Below are positions 55,205-62,548 of a stretch of 64,000 nt of DNA, one piece after another. The stretch covers positions 449,802 through 513,801 of the forward strand of contig NZ_JASKLS010000002.1 of assembly GCF_030124375.1 (NCBI RefSeq), read 5' to 3'. Numbering within the stretch: the stretch's first letter is position 1; each line of letters begins with the position of its first letter. The stretch comes from Sinorhizobium sp. 6-70. GTDB lineage: Bacteria; Pseudomonadota; Alphaproteobacteria; Rhizobiales; Rhizobiaceae. The notes beneath the pieces were generated by a model. It worked only from the letters and a program-made list of their open reading frames with translations. It ran no database searches and was not told the DNA's origin. A program made the position numbers and the translations under genes.

Positions 55205-56512
55205 TTAGACGTCGAGTGTCGTCTGACGCTCCCACTCGGTGAACTGCGAGCAATAGGTGTTCCACTCGCCTTGCTTGAGTTTCAGATAGGCGTCCGAGAA
55301 CTCTCTTCCGAGTGCCTCCTGCAGTTCCTCGTCTCGACTGTACTCTCGCAGTGCATCGAGCAGGTTGAGCGGAAGTTTCGGCGCATCGGTCACCTTGTGG
55401 CCGTCCTTGTACATGTCGATGTCGTAGTGGCGGCCGGGATCGGCCCTTGAACGCATGCCGGAAAGGCCAGCGGCGATAATGATCGCCTGCAAGAGATAAG
55501 GATTGACCGCACCGTCGGGCAGGCGGAGTTCGAACCGTCCGGGGCCCGGTACACGCACCATGTGGGTGCGGTTGTTGCCGGTCCAGGTGACGGAGTTCGG
55601 CGCCCAGGTCGCGCCGGAGATGGTGCGCGGCGCGTTGATGCGCTTGTAGGAATTTACCGTCGGATTGGTGATGGCGGCAAGGGCGCTTGCATGCTTCATG
55701 ATGCCACCGAGAAAGTGGCGTCCGTCGTCCGAGAGGCCGAACTCTGCCCTCTTGTCGGCAAAGGCATTCACCTCGCCTTCGAGGTCCCAGACGGAGATAT
55801 GGCAATGGCAGCCGTTACCGGTCAGACCTTTGAACGGCTTCGGCATGAAGGTCGCCCTGAGGCCGTGCTTCTCGGCGACGGATTTCACCATGAACTTGAA
55901 GAACGAGTGCTTGTCGGCGGTCTTCAGTGCGTCGTCATATTCCCAGTTCATCTCGAACTGGCCGTTCGCGTCTTCGTGGTCGTTCTGGTAGGGCTTCCAT
56001 CCCAACTCGAGCATGTAGTCGCAGATCTCGGCAATCACGTCGTAGCGACGCATCACCGCCTGTTGGTCGTAGCAGGGCTTTTCTGCCGTGTCGAAACTGT
56101 CGGAAATCTGCGAGCCGTCCGGCGAGATCAGGAAGAATTCGGGCTCGACACCGGTCTTGACGCGAAGGCCTTCCTTGGCGGCTTCGGTGATCAGCTTCTT
56201 CAGCACCACGCGCGGCGCCTGCTCGACCGGCATGTCGTCCATGAAGCAGTCGGCGGCAACCCAGGCAACATCCTTCTTCCATGGAAGCTGGATGACAGAG
56301 GAAGCATCCGGCAATGCGAAAAGATCCGGATGAGCAGGAGTGAGATCGAACCAGGTAGCAAAGCCTGCAAAGCCCGCGCCGCCCTTCTGCATGTCGGCGA
56401 TCGCTTCCGCCGGAACCAGCTTGGCGCGCTGGCCGCCGAAGAGGTCGGTGTAGCTGATCATGAAGTACTTGATGCCCTTGTCGCGAGCAAATGTGGAGAG
56501 ATCCAGTGTCAC
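55205..56512 (-). CDS. gmaS: Gamma-glutamylmethylamide synthetase (glutamine-synthetase family)
   Basis: A 435-residue protein of the GlnT/glutamine-synthetase III-like family. MTLDLSTFARDKGIKYFMISYTD begins the beta-grasp part. VKTGVEPEFFLISP (metal Glu), GQFEMNWEYDDAL and LTGNGCHCHISVWD (metal/ATP His) follow, then NSYKRINAP and RFELRLPDGAVNPYL. It joins methylamine to glutamate with ATP to give gamma-glutamylmethylamide. Adjacent glxBCD and soxBDA make this a better fit than general glutamine synthesis; it may also have been named glnT. It starts 80 bp after glxD, across a hairpin. Confidence 0.9.
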   Translation of the reverse strand: MTLDLSTFARDKGIKYFMISYTDLFGGQRAKLVPAEAIADMQKGGAGFAGFATWFDLTPAHPDLFALPDASSVIQLPWKKDVAWVAADCFMDDMPVEQAPRVVLKKLITEAAKEGLRVKTGVEPEFFLISPDGSQISDSFDTAEKPCYDQQAVMRRYDVIAEICDYMLELGWKPYQNDHEDANGQFEMNWEYDDALKTADKHSFFKFMVKSVAEKHGLRATFMPKPFKGLTGNGCHCHISVWDLEGEVNAFADKRAEFGLSDDGRHFLGGIMKHASALAAITNPTVNSYKRINAPRTISGATWAPNSVTWTGNNRTHMVRVPGPGRFELRLPDGAVNPYLLQAIIIAAGLSGMRSRADPGRHYDIDMYKDGHKVTDAPKLPLNLLDALREYSRDEELQEALGREFSDAYLKLKQGEWNTYCSQFTEWERQTTLDV

Positions 56513-56551
56513 GTCGTTCCCCTTTTTTGGATTCAGACACTCAATTTCAAA

Positions 56552-56581
56552 ACAGGCCGCACCCTCTCAAGTGCGGCCTGT
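56552..56581 (-). terminator. Hairpin between glxD and gmaS
   Basis: A perfect 11-bp stem, ACAGGCCGCAC with GTGCGGCCTGT, and an 8-nt loop. On the minus strand TTTTG follows. A second internal hairpin of the glx group, probably an attenuator or processing site. Confidence 0.75.
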
Positions 56582-56592
56582 CATTCTTTCAT

Positions 56593-57921
56593 TCAAAAGC
56601 TGCCCTTGCCGGGGTACCAGCTCGTTCCCGCGAGCGGCACCTGCGCCATGGCGGCGGCCTCCATCGTAAGCGCACAAAGGTCCTCCGGTTCGAGGTTGTG
56701 GAGGTGGTTCTTGCCGCAGGCGCGCGCGATGGTCTGGGCCTCCAGGGTCATCACCTTCAGATAGTTGGCGAGACGACGGCCGGCCGCGACCGGATCAAGG
56801 CGCTGCATCAGCTCGGGATCCTGCGTCGTGATGCCCGCCGGGTCCTTGCCTTCGTGCCAGTCATCATAGGAGCCGGCCGTCGTGCCGAGCTTCCGGTATT
56901 CGTCCTCCCATTTCGGATCATTATCGCCGATGGCAACAAGCGCCGCTGTCCCGATCGCAACGGCGTCCGCTCCCAGCGCGAGTGCCTTCGCGACGTCCGC
57001 GCCCGAGCGGATGCCCCCGGATACGATGAGCTGGACCTTGCGGTGCATGCCGAGATCCTGGAGCGCCTGGACAGCAGGGCGGATGCATGCGAGCGTCGGC
57101 ATGCCGACATTCTCGATGAACACATCCTGGGTGGCGGCCGTACCGCCCTGCATGCCGTCGAGCACGACGACATCGGCTCCGGCTTTCACCGCGAGGGCCG
57201 TGTCATAATAGGGTCGCGCGCCGCCGACCTTCACATAGATCGGCTTCTCCCAGTCGGTGATCTCGCGCAGTTCCATGATCTTGATCTCGAGATCGTCAGG
57301 GCCGGTCCAGTCCGGATGGCGGCAGGCCGAGCGCTGGTCTATGCCCTTCGGCAGATTGCGCATGTTGGCGACGCGGTCGGAAATCTTCTGGCCAAGCAGC
57401 ATGCCGCCGCCGCCGGGCTTGGCCCCCTGCCCCACGACCACCTCGATCGCGTCGGCGCGGCGCAAATCCTTCGGGTTCATGCCGTAGCGGGACGGCAGGT
57501 ATTGATAGACGAGGGTCTCGGAATGGCCGCGCTCCTCGTCGGTCATACCGCCGTCACCGGTGGTGGTCGAGGTCCCGGAAATCGTCGCGCCGCGGCCGAG
57601 CGATTCCTTGGCCGGGCCGGAGAGCGCACCGAAGCTCATGCCGGCGATGGTGATCGGAATCTTCAAATGGATTGGCTTCTTGGCGAAGCGTGTGCCGAGA
57701 ACGACCGAGGTATCGCATTTCTCGCGGTAGCCTTCGAGCGGATAGCGGGAGATCGACGCCCCGAGAAAGAGGAGATCGTCGAAGTGCGGAACCTTGCGCT
57801 TGGTACCGGCACCGCGAATGTCGTAGATACCGGTCGCGGCCGCCCGGCGGATTTCCGCAAGCGTATAGTCGTCGAAAGTCGCGGACTTGCGCGGCGGGGT
57901 ATAGGGGTTGTGATAGCTCAT
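56593..57921 (-). CDS. glxD: N-methylglutamate synthase FMN subunit (glutamate synthase-like)
   Basis: A 442-residue protein equal to the central FMN/iron-sulfur part of glutamate synthase, also called MgsC. It has PITIAGMSFGALSGPAKESLGRGA, GTSTTTGDGGM, YLPSRYGMNP, VVVGQGAKPGGGGML (FMN and 2-oxoglutarate site), VVLDGMQGGTAATQDVF and LIVSGGIRSGADVAKALALGADAV. With GlxB and GlxC it turns gamma-glutamylmethylamide into N-methylglutamate and glutamate. It is cytosolic. It follows glxC by 15 bp. Confidence 0.93.
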   Translation of the reverse strand: MSYHNPYTPPRKSATFDDYTLAEIRRAAATGIYDIRGAGTKRKVPHFDDLLFLGASISRYPLEGYREKCDTSVVLGTRFAKKPIHLKIPITIAGMSFGALSGPAKESLGRGATISGTSTTTGDGGMTDEERGHSETLVYQYLPSRYGMNPKDLRRADAIEVVVGQGAKPGGGGMLLGQKISDRVANMRNLPKGIDQRSACRHPDWTGPDDLEIKIMELREITDWEKPIYVKVGGARPYYDTALAVKAGADVVVLDGMQGGTAATQDVFIENVGMPTLACIRPAVQALQDLGMHRKVQLIVSGGIRSGADVAKALALGADAVAIGTAALVAIGDNDPKWEDEYRKLGTTAGSYDDWHEGKDPAGITTQDPELMQRLDPVAAGRRLANYLKVMTLEAQTIARACGKNHLHNLEPEDLCALTMEAAAMAQVPLAGTSWYPGKGSF

Positions 57922-57936
57922 AATGGTCCCTTGCCT

Positions 57937-58659
57937 TTAGTACGCGTCGGCGTTGTCGATGTTGAAGTTGTAAAGCTTGCGAGCCGAGCCGTAACGCTTG
58001 AACTCTTCCGGCCGGACATTCTTGACGCCGGCCCTGTCCAAAAGCTCGCCGAGCTTCTGCAGGTGCTCCGGACGCATCTCCTTCTCGATGCAATCTGCGC
58101 CGAGGCTCTTGACCTTGCCGCGCACGAAAAGCTTGGCCTCATACAGACTGTCGCCCAGTGCATCGCCCGCATCGCCGAGCACAACGAGGTGGCCGGACTG
58201 GCCCATGAAGGCCGACATGTGGCCGATATTGCCCTGCACGACGATATCGATGCCCTTCATCGAGATACCGCAACGCGAGGCGGCATTGCCCTTGATGACG
58301 AGCAAGCCACCGCGTCCCGTGGCGCCAGCGTACTGCGAGGCATCGCCTTCGATGACGACCGTGCCGGACATCATGTTTTCGGCGACACCCGGACCTGCCG
58401 AGCCATGGACGGTTACGGTTCCGCCGTCGTTCATGCCGGCGCAATAATAGCCGACGCTGCCGCGCACATCGACGCTGACCGGTTGGTCGATCCCGACGGC
58501 AACGGCATGGCTGCCGCGCGGATTGACGACTTCGAAGTTCGTGTCATTCGCGCCTGGGCCAATCGCGTGCAGCGCGCTGTTCAGCTCGCGCAATGGTGTG
58601 CTGGCAAGATCGAAAACGCGCGTCGCTTCCAGACTTTCTCGTTTTACACTGGCGTCCAT
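57937..58659 (-). CDS. glxC: N-methylglutamate synthase GXGXG subunit
   Basis: A 240-residue protein of the right-handed beta-helix (GXGXG) type that forms the C-terminal part of glutamate synthase, also called MgsB. It shows the repeating Gly pattern: GSVGYYCAGMNDGGTVTVHG, AGPGVAENMMSGTVVIEGDA, GATGRGGLLVIKGNAASRCG and GNIGHMSAFMGQSGHLVVLG. It joins the amidotransferase and FMN subunits. It starts 2 nt after glxB stops. Confidence 0.92.
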   Translation of the reverse strand: MDASVKRESLEATRVFDLASTPLRELNSALHAIGPGANDTNFEVVNPRGSHAVAVGIDQPVSVDVRGSVGYYCAGMNDGGTVTVHGSAGPGVAENMMSGTVVIEGDASQYAGATGRGGLLVIKGNAASRCGISMKGIDIVVQGNIGHMSAFMGQSGHLVVLGDAGDALGDSLYEAKLFVRGKVKSLGADCIEKEMRPEHLQKLGELLDRAGVKNVRPEEFKRYGSARKLYNFNIDNADAY

Positions 58660-58661
58660 GG

Positions 58662-59567
58662 TTATGCAGCCTTCTCATGATCCCAGAAATAGACGGTGGC
58701 GGGCTCGGGCTCCCAGACGCGCGCGTCTTCGATGCCCGGCAGGTTGACGAGTGCCCGGTATTCGGAACCGAAAGCGACATACTGGTCCGTTTCGGCCATG
58801 ACCGCCGGCTTGCAGGCAATCGGGTCGCGCACGACGCCGAAGCCGGACTTGGTGCCGACCACGAAGGTGAAAAAGCCGTCGAGATCGTCCAGCGCGGTCG
58901 TCAAGGCCTCGCCCAGGTCCTTGCCCTTGGCCATTTCCGCCGTCAGGTAGGCGGCAGCGACTTCCGTGTCGTTCTGCGTCTCGAAGGCCATGCCCTCGCG
59001 GATCAGCTCGCGGCGCAGATTGTTGTGGTTCGACAGTGAGCCATTGTGCACGAGGCACTGGTCCGACCCCGTCGAGAACGGGTGCGCACCGAGCGTCGTG
59101 ACCGCAGATTCCGTCGCCATGCGGGTATGGCCGATGCCATGCGTACCGCTCATGGAGCGCAGGTCGAAGCGGGCAACGACGTCCTTTGGCAGGCCGACCT
59201 CCTTGTAGATCTCGACACTGTCGCCAGCGCCCATGATGCGCACATGCGGGCGAATGGAGGCAAGAACGGAGCGAACATCGGCGAGCCTTGCCGCTGCAAC
59301 CGCAATGACAGCGTGGGTGCTCTTCACAGTCACGCGCGCCGGCAGACCCGCGTCTGCGAGGTCCCGTTCAAGGTCTGCGAAATCGACAGCGGGTTTCGCC
59401 GACTGGATCGTTACCTTCGCCCGGCCCTCTGTCGCGGGTCCATAGATGGCTATCCCGGCGGAGTCGGGACCCCGGTCAGTCATGGTAATCAGCATGTCCG
59501 AAAGCAGCTGGCCAAGCTGTGGCTCAAGCCTGCTGTCTTTCAGAAACAAACCAACAATGCCGCACAT
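58662..59567 (-). CDS. glxB: N-methylglutamate synthase amidotransferase subunit
   Basis: A 301-residue class II glutamine amidotransferase from the ATG at 59567, so that Cys2 is the exposed nucleophile (MCGIVGLFLKDS); also called MgsA. Typical parts are RGPDSAGIAIYG, GIGHTRMATESAVT and HPFSTGSDQCLVHNGSLSNHNNLRREL. It releases methylamine from gamma-glutamylmethylamide for transfer to 2-oxoglutarate by GlxD. It is the first gene of the glxBCD-gmaS-purU group. Longer frames upstream lack the Cys2 requirement. Confidence 0.93.
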   Translation of the reverse strand: MCGIVGLFLKDSRLEPQLGQLLSDMLITMTDRGPDSAGIAIYGPATEGRAKVTIQSAKPAVDFADLERDLADAGLPARVTVKSTHAVIAVAAARLADVRSVLASIRPHVRIMGAGDSVEIYKEVGLPKDVVARFDLRSMSGTHGIGHTRMATESAVTTLGAHPFSTGSDQCLVHNGSLSNHNNLRRELIREGMAFETQNDTEVAAAYLTAEMAKGKDLGEALTTALDDLDGFFTFVVGTKSGFGVVRDPIACKPAVMAETDQYVAFGSEYRALVNLPGIEDARVWEPEPATVYFWDHEKAA

Positions 59568-59924
59568 CGCGCAGTCCCTCCGTTTTGTCCATGAAAAATT
59601 GGTACCACGTTGCCTGACCACGATCAACTGTGAAGAATATTTTTTTCTTATGAGGCAATATCGCTGATTACGCAGGGCCGTCTGGGTAACAGGTTTTTCC
59701 TCTGGCAAAGATGCGTGATTTCGCCAATGCTCAGCTAGGTAGGGCTAATGGCACGCACTCGTGCGCAGCGCCCGCAGTTCACGTTTTCGTCTGGCAATGG
59801 CACGCCTTCACTGGAGCGAGGGGCTGATGCCTAGCCTCCAGCACGCCAAGCGACGGCGTCCGATGACAGTCCAGATACACGCGATTCAGACATCGCGCGC
59901 GGATCGTTGCCCGCATGAATAACG
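59568..59924. other. 357-bp region holding the glxB promoter
   Basis: Between glxB (minus) and the end of glxA (minus). An AT-rich stretch near 59633-59655 (GAATATTTTTTTCTTATG) lies about 75 bp upstream of the glxB start and would fit a promoter. No gene is supported. Confidence 0.5.
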
Positions 59925-60899
59925 TTACGCGCGACTCCGGCGGCGCAGGCTTCCCGGCGTCTCCGCAAACAAGCGCCTGAACGCGTTCGAAAAATGTGCG
60001 GGGCTGGAAAAACCGGTGGCGTAGGCGATCTCCGGAATGGAGAGCGGACTCTGCTGCAACAGCCGGCGGGCGTGGCGCAGCCGGACCTCGCGGTAGGTCT
60101 CAAGAAAGCCGATCCCGCGATGTTCCTTGAAAAGCCGATCGAGATGCCGAGGGCTGACACCGGCCAGCCGAGCCATGTTGGTCCGGTCGAGTGGCCGTTC
60201 GATTGCCGTTTCCATCTTCTCGAGTACTGCAAGCAGGGCAGGATGATTGGTCCCGAAGCGCTCTGCGACCGAACCCCGCTGCGGGGCTGCTGGCTCGGCG
60301 ACGGCCGCGTGCAGATACCAGTCGCTGACCCGGCGGGCAAAATCGGCGCCGAGCCGTTCGGTGATCATCGCATGCATCATATCGAGCGGCGCCACCCCGC
60401 CGCCACAGGTGGCAATTGCGCCATCCAGCACGAAGCGCGCGTGTCGCGGGTTGAGATGCGGAAAGGCTTCTTTCAGCGCAGGCGCGTGTTCCCAATGAAT
60501 TGTGAAGTCGCGATTGTCGAGTAACCCTGCAGCCGCGAGCACGAAGGCCCCGCTGGATATACCGCCGATCCGAACACCGAGACGCGATAGCCGCCTTAGT
60601 GTCGTGTGCGACGCAGAAGTGTTCGCCCAGTCGGAAGGCTCGCCGCCTGCGCATACGAAGACGGTATGACAAGTCTCGCCCTCGCTCTCCATATCCCCAC
60701 AGCCGATCGCCACGCCGGAGGATGAAGTGACGGTCCCTCCCCCCTGCGCGAGTGGCACGATCTGGTAGAGCGCGCGACCGGCGAGAAGATTGGCCGCACG
60801 CAGCGGCTCCGTCGCCGCTGCGTAGCTCATCAGCGCAAAGTTCCGAACCAGCAGAAAGCCGATTCTCTGAGTATTCCTGCTGTCGGAAGATGCCGCCAT
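59925..60899 (-). CDS. glxA: GlxA-type AraC-family regulator
   Basis: A 324-residue protein with an N-terminal DJ-1/PfpI-like domain (about 10-180, with SSGAFVLAAAGLLDNRDFTIHWEH and DGAIATCGGGVAPLDMMHAMI). A C-terminal AraC double helix-turn-helix (about 225-315) has MARLAGVSPRHLDRLFKEHRG and SIPEIAYATGFSSPAHFSNAF. Regulators of this type control glycine betaine, carnitine or methylated-amine genes. It is divergent from soxB and upstream of glxB, so it most likely activates both the sox and glx transcripts in response to methylamine-derived signals. Confidence 0.92.
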   Translation of the reverse strand: MAASSDSRNTQRIGFLLVRNFALMSYAAATEPLRAANLLAGRALYQIVPLAQGGGTVTSSSGVAIGCGDMESEGETCHTVFVCAGGEPSDWANTSASHTTLRRLSRLGVRIGGISSGAFVLAAAGLLDNRDFTIHWEHAPALKEAFPHLNPRHARFVLDGAIATCGGGVAPLDMMHAMITERLGADFARRVSDWYLHAAVAEPAAPQRGSVAERFGTNHPALLAVLEKMETAIERPLDRTNMARLAGVSPRHLDRLFKEHRGIGFLETYREVRLRHARRLLQQSPLSIPEIAYATGFSSPAHFSNAFRRLFAETPGSLRRRSRA

Positions 60900-60993
60900 G
60901 GCCGATTCTTACATCAAATGGTCCCACTCTTGCAACGCATTGGGTTATTCAGGTGCTAACCTGCCTTCATTGACTTCTTATGGGGCGGCATCC

Positions 60994-62244
60994 ATGCGCT
61001 ACTCTGCACTTTCCATCCTTCTCAATGGCCTGCGCGGCAACCGGAACTGGACGCCGGCATGGCGCCAGCCCGACCCGAAGCCACATTACGACGTGATCAT
61101 CGTCGGCGGCGGCGGTCATGGCCTTGCGACGGCCTACTATCTCGCCAAGGAATTCGGCATCACCAATGTCGCCGTACTGGAAAAGAATTACATCGGCTCG
61201 GGCAATGTCGGCCGCAACACGACCATCATCCGCTCCAACTACCTCCTTCCAGGCAACAATCCGTTCTACGAGCTTTCCATGAAGCTCTGGGAGGGGCTCG
61301 AGCAGGATTTCAACTTCAACGCCATGGTCTCGCAGCGGGGCGTGCTCAACCTCTACCATTCCGACGCCCAGCGCGACGCCTACACGCGGCGCGGCAACGC
61401 CATGCGGCTGCACGGGGTGGACGCTGAACTCCTCGACCGCGCGGCCGTGCGCAAGATGCTGCCCTTTCTCGATTTCGACAATGCCCGCTTCCCGATCCAG
61501 GGCGGGCTTCTGCAGCGGCGCGGCGGCACGGTGCGGCACGATGCCGTCGCCTGGGGCTACGCCCGCGGCGCCGACAACCGTGGCGTCGATATCATTCAGA
61601 ATTGCGAAGTGACCGGCATACGACGAGAAAACGGGCGCGTCATCGGCGTCGAGACGAGCCGCGGCATCATCGGCTGTGGAAAGCTCGCACTCGCGGCGGC
61701 CGGCAATTCATCGCGGGTAGCGGAAATGGCAGGACTCAAGTTGCCGATCGAAAGCCACGTGCTCCAGGCCTTCGTGTCGGAAGGCCTGAAGCCTTTCATC
61801 GACGGGGTCGTCACCTTCGGAGCCGGGCATTTCTACGTTTCGCAATCGGACAAGGGTGGCCTCGTTTTCGGTGGCGATCTCGATGGCTACAATTCCTACG
61901 CCCAGCGCGGCAATCTCGCGACGGTCGAACATGTGGCCGAAGCCGGCAAGGCGATGATCCCGGCGCTCTCGCGCGTGCGCGTCCTGCGCTCCTGGGGCGG
62001 AATCATGGATATGTCGATGGACGGCTCGCCGATCATCGATCGGACGCCGATCGACAATCTCTATCTGAATGCCGGCTGGTGCTATGGCGGTTTCAAGGCG
62101 ACCCCTGCCTCCGGGTTCTGCTTCGCGCATCTCGTCGCCCGCGGCACGCCGCAAAAGACTGCCGCCGCCTTCCGGCTCGATCGTTTCGCGCGCGGCTATC
62201 TCGTCGACGAAAAGGGGCAAGGCGCCCAGCCCAACCTTCACTGA
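60994..62244 (+). CDS. soxB: N-methylglutamate dehydrogenase/sarcosine oxidase beta subunit
   Basis: A 416-residue FAD flavoprotein from the ATG at 60994, also called MgdA. The dinucleotide site is YDVIIVGGGGHGLATAYYLA (about 32-51). The GSGNVGRNTTIIRSNYLLPG stretch and WGGIMDMSMDGSPIIDRTP (flavin cap) are usual in heterotetrameric sarcosine oxidase beta subunits. In this context it oxidises N-methylglutamate, feeding the methyl group to tetrahydrofolate on the alpha subunit. It is the first gene of the sox operon, divergent from glxA. Confidence 0.92.
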   Translation: MRYSALSILLNGLRGNRNWTPAWRQPDPKPHYDVIIVGGGGHGLATAYYLAKEFGITNVAVLEKNYIGSGNVGRNTTIIRSNYLLPGNNPFYELSMKLWEGLEQDFNFNAMVSQRGVLNLYHSDAQRDAYTRRGNAMRLHGVDAELLDRAAVRKMLPFLDFDNARFPIQGGLLQRRGGTVRHDAVAWGYARGADNRGVDIIQNCEVTGIRRENGRVIGVETSRGIIGCGKLALAAAGNSSRVAEMAGLKLPIESHVLQAFVSEGLKPFIDGVVTFGAGHFYVSQSDKGGLVFGGDLDGYNSYAQRGNLATVEHVAEAGKAMIPALSRVRVLRSWGGIMDMSMDGSPIIDRTPIDNLYLNAGWCYGGFKATPASGFCFAHLVARGTPQKTAAAFRLDRFARGYLVDEKGQGAQPNLH

Positions 62245-62269
62245 TTTCGCGGACCAAGGAACATCCGAA

Positions 62270-62548
62270 ATGGCAAGTCTCGTGCCCTGCCCGAATTGCG
62301 GGCGAAGACCCAAGGAAGAATTCACAATCAAGGGCGCAGCCCTGTCGCGTCCTGCGGCTGGCGCGGATGCCGCCGACTGGTTCGACTACGTCTACCTGCG
62401 CGATAACCCGCGCGGCGCCTATGAGGAATACTGGCACCACACTTCCGGTTGTCGCCGCTGGCTCGTTGTGAGCCGGGACACCCAGACGCATGAGGTTGCA
62501 GCCTGCCGCGATGCGGCGGACGGCTCTCGCTTGGAGGAGCGTGCATGA
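62270..62548 (+). CDS. soxD: N-methylglutamate dehydrogenase/sarcosine oxidase delta subunit
   Basis: A 92-residue zinc-binding subunit, also called MgdB. Probable Zn ligands are C7 and C10 in CPNCGRR, then a His in EYWHHTSGC (about 56-57) and C61. It holds the alpha and beta subunits together. It follows soxB by 25 bp and overlaps the soxA start by 4 bp (ATGA). Confidence 0.92.
   Translation: MASLVPCPNCGRRPKEEFTIKGAALSRPAAGADAADWFDYVYLRDNPRGAYEEYWHHTSGCRRWLVVSRDTQTHEVAACRDAADGSRLEERA

Noticed and set aside
56491..58680. 729-residue plus-strand open frame opposite gmaS, glxD and glxC
   Set aside because: It lies antisense to three clear enzyme genes and has no recognisable motif or ribosome site.
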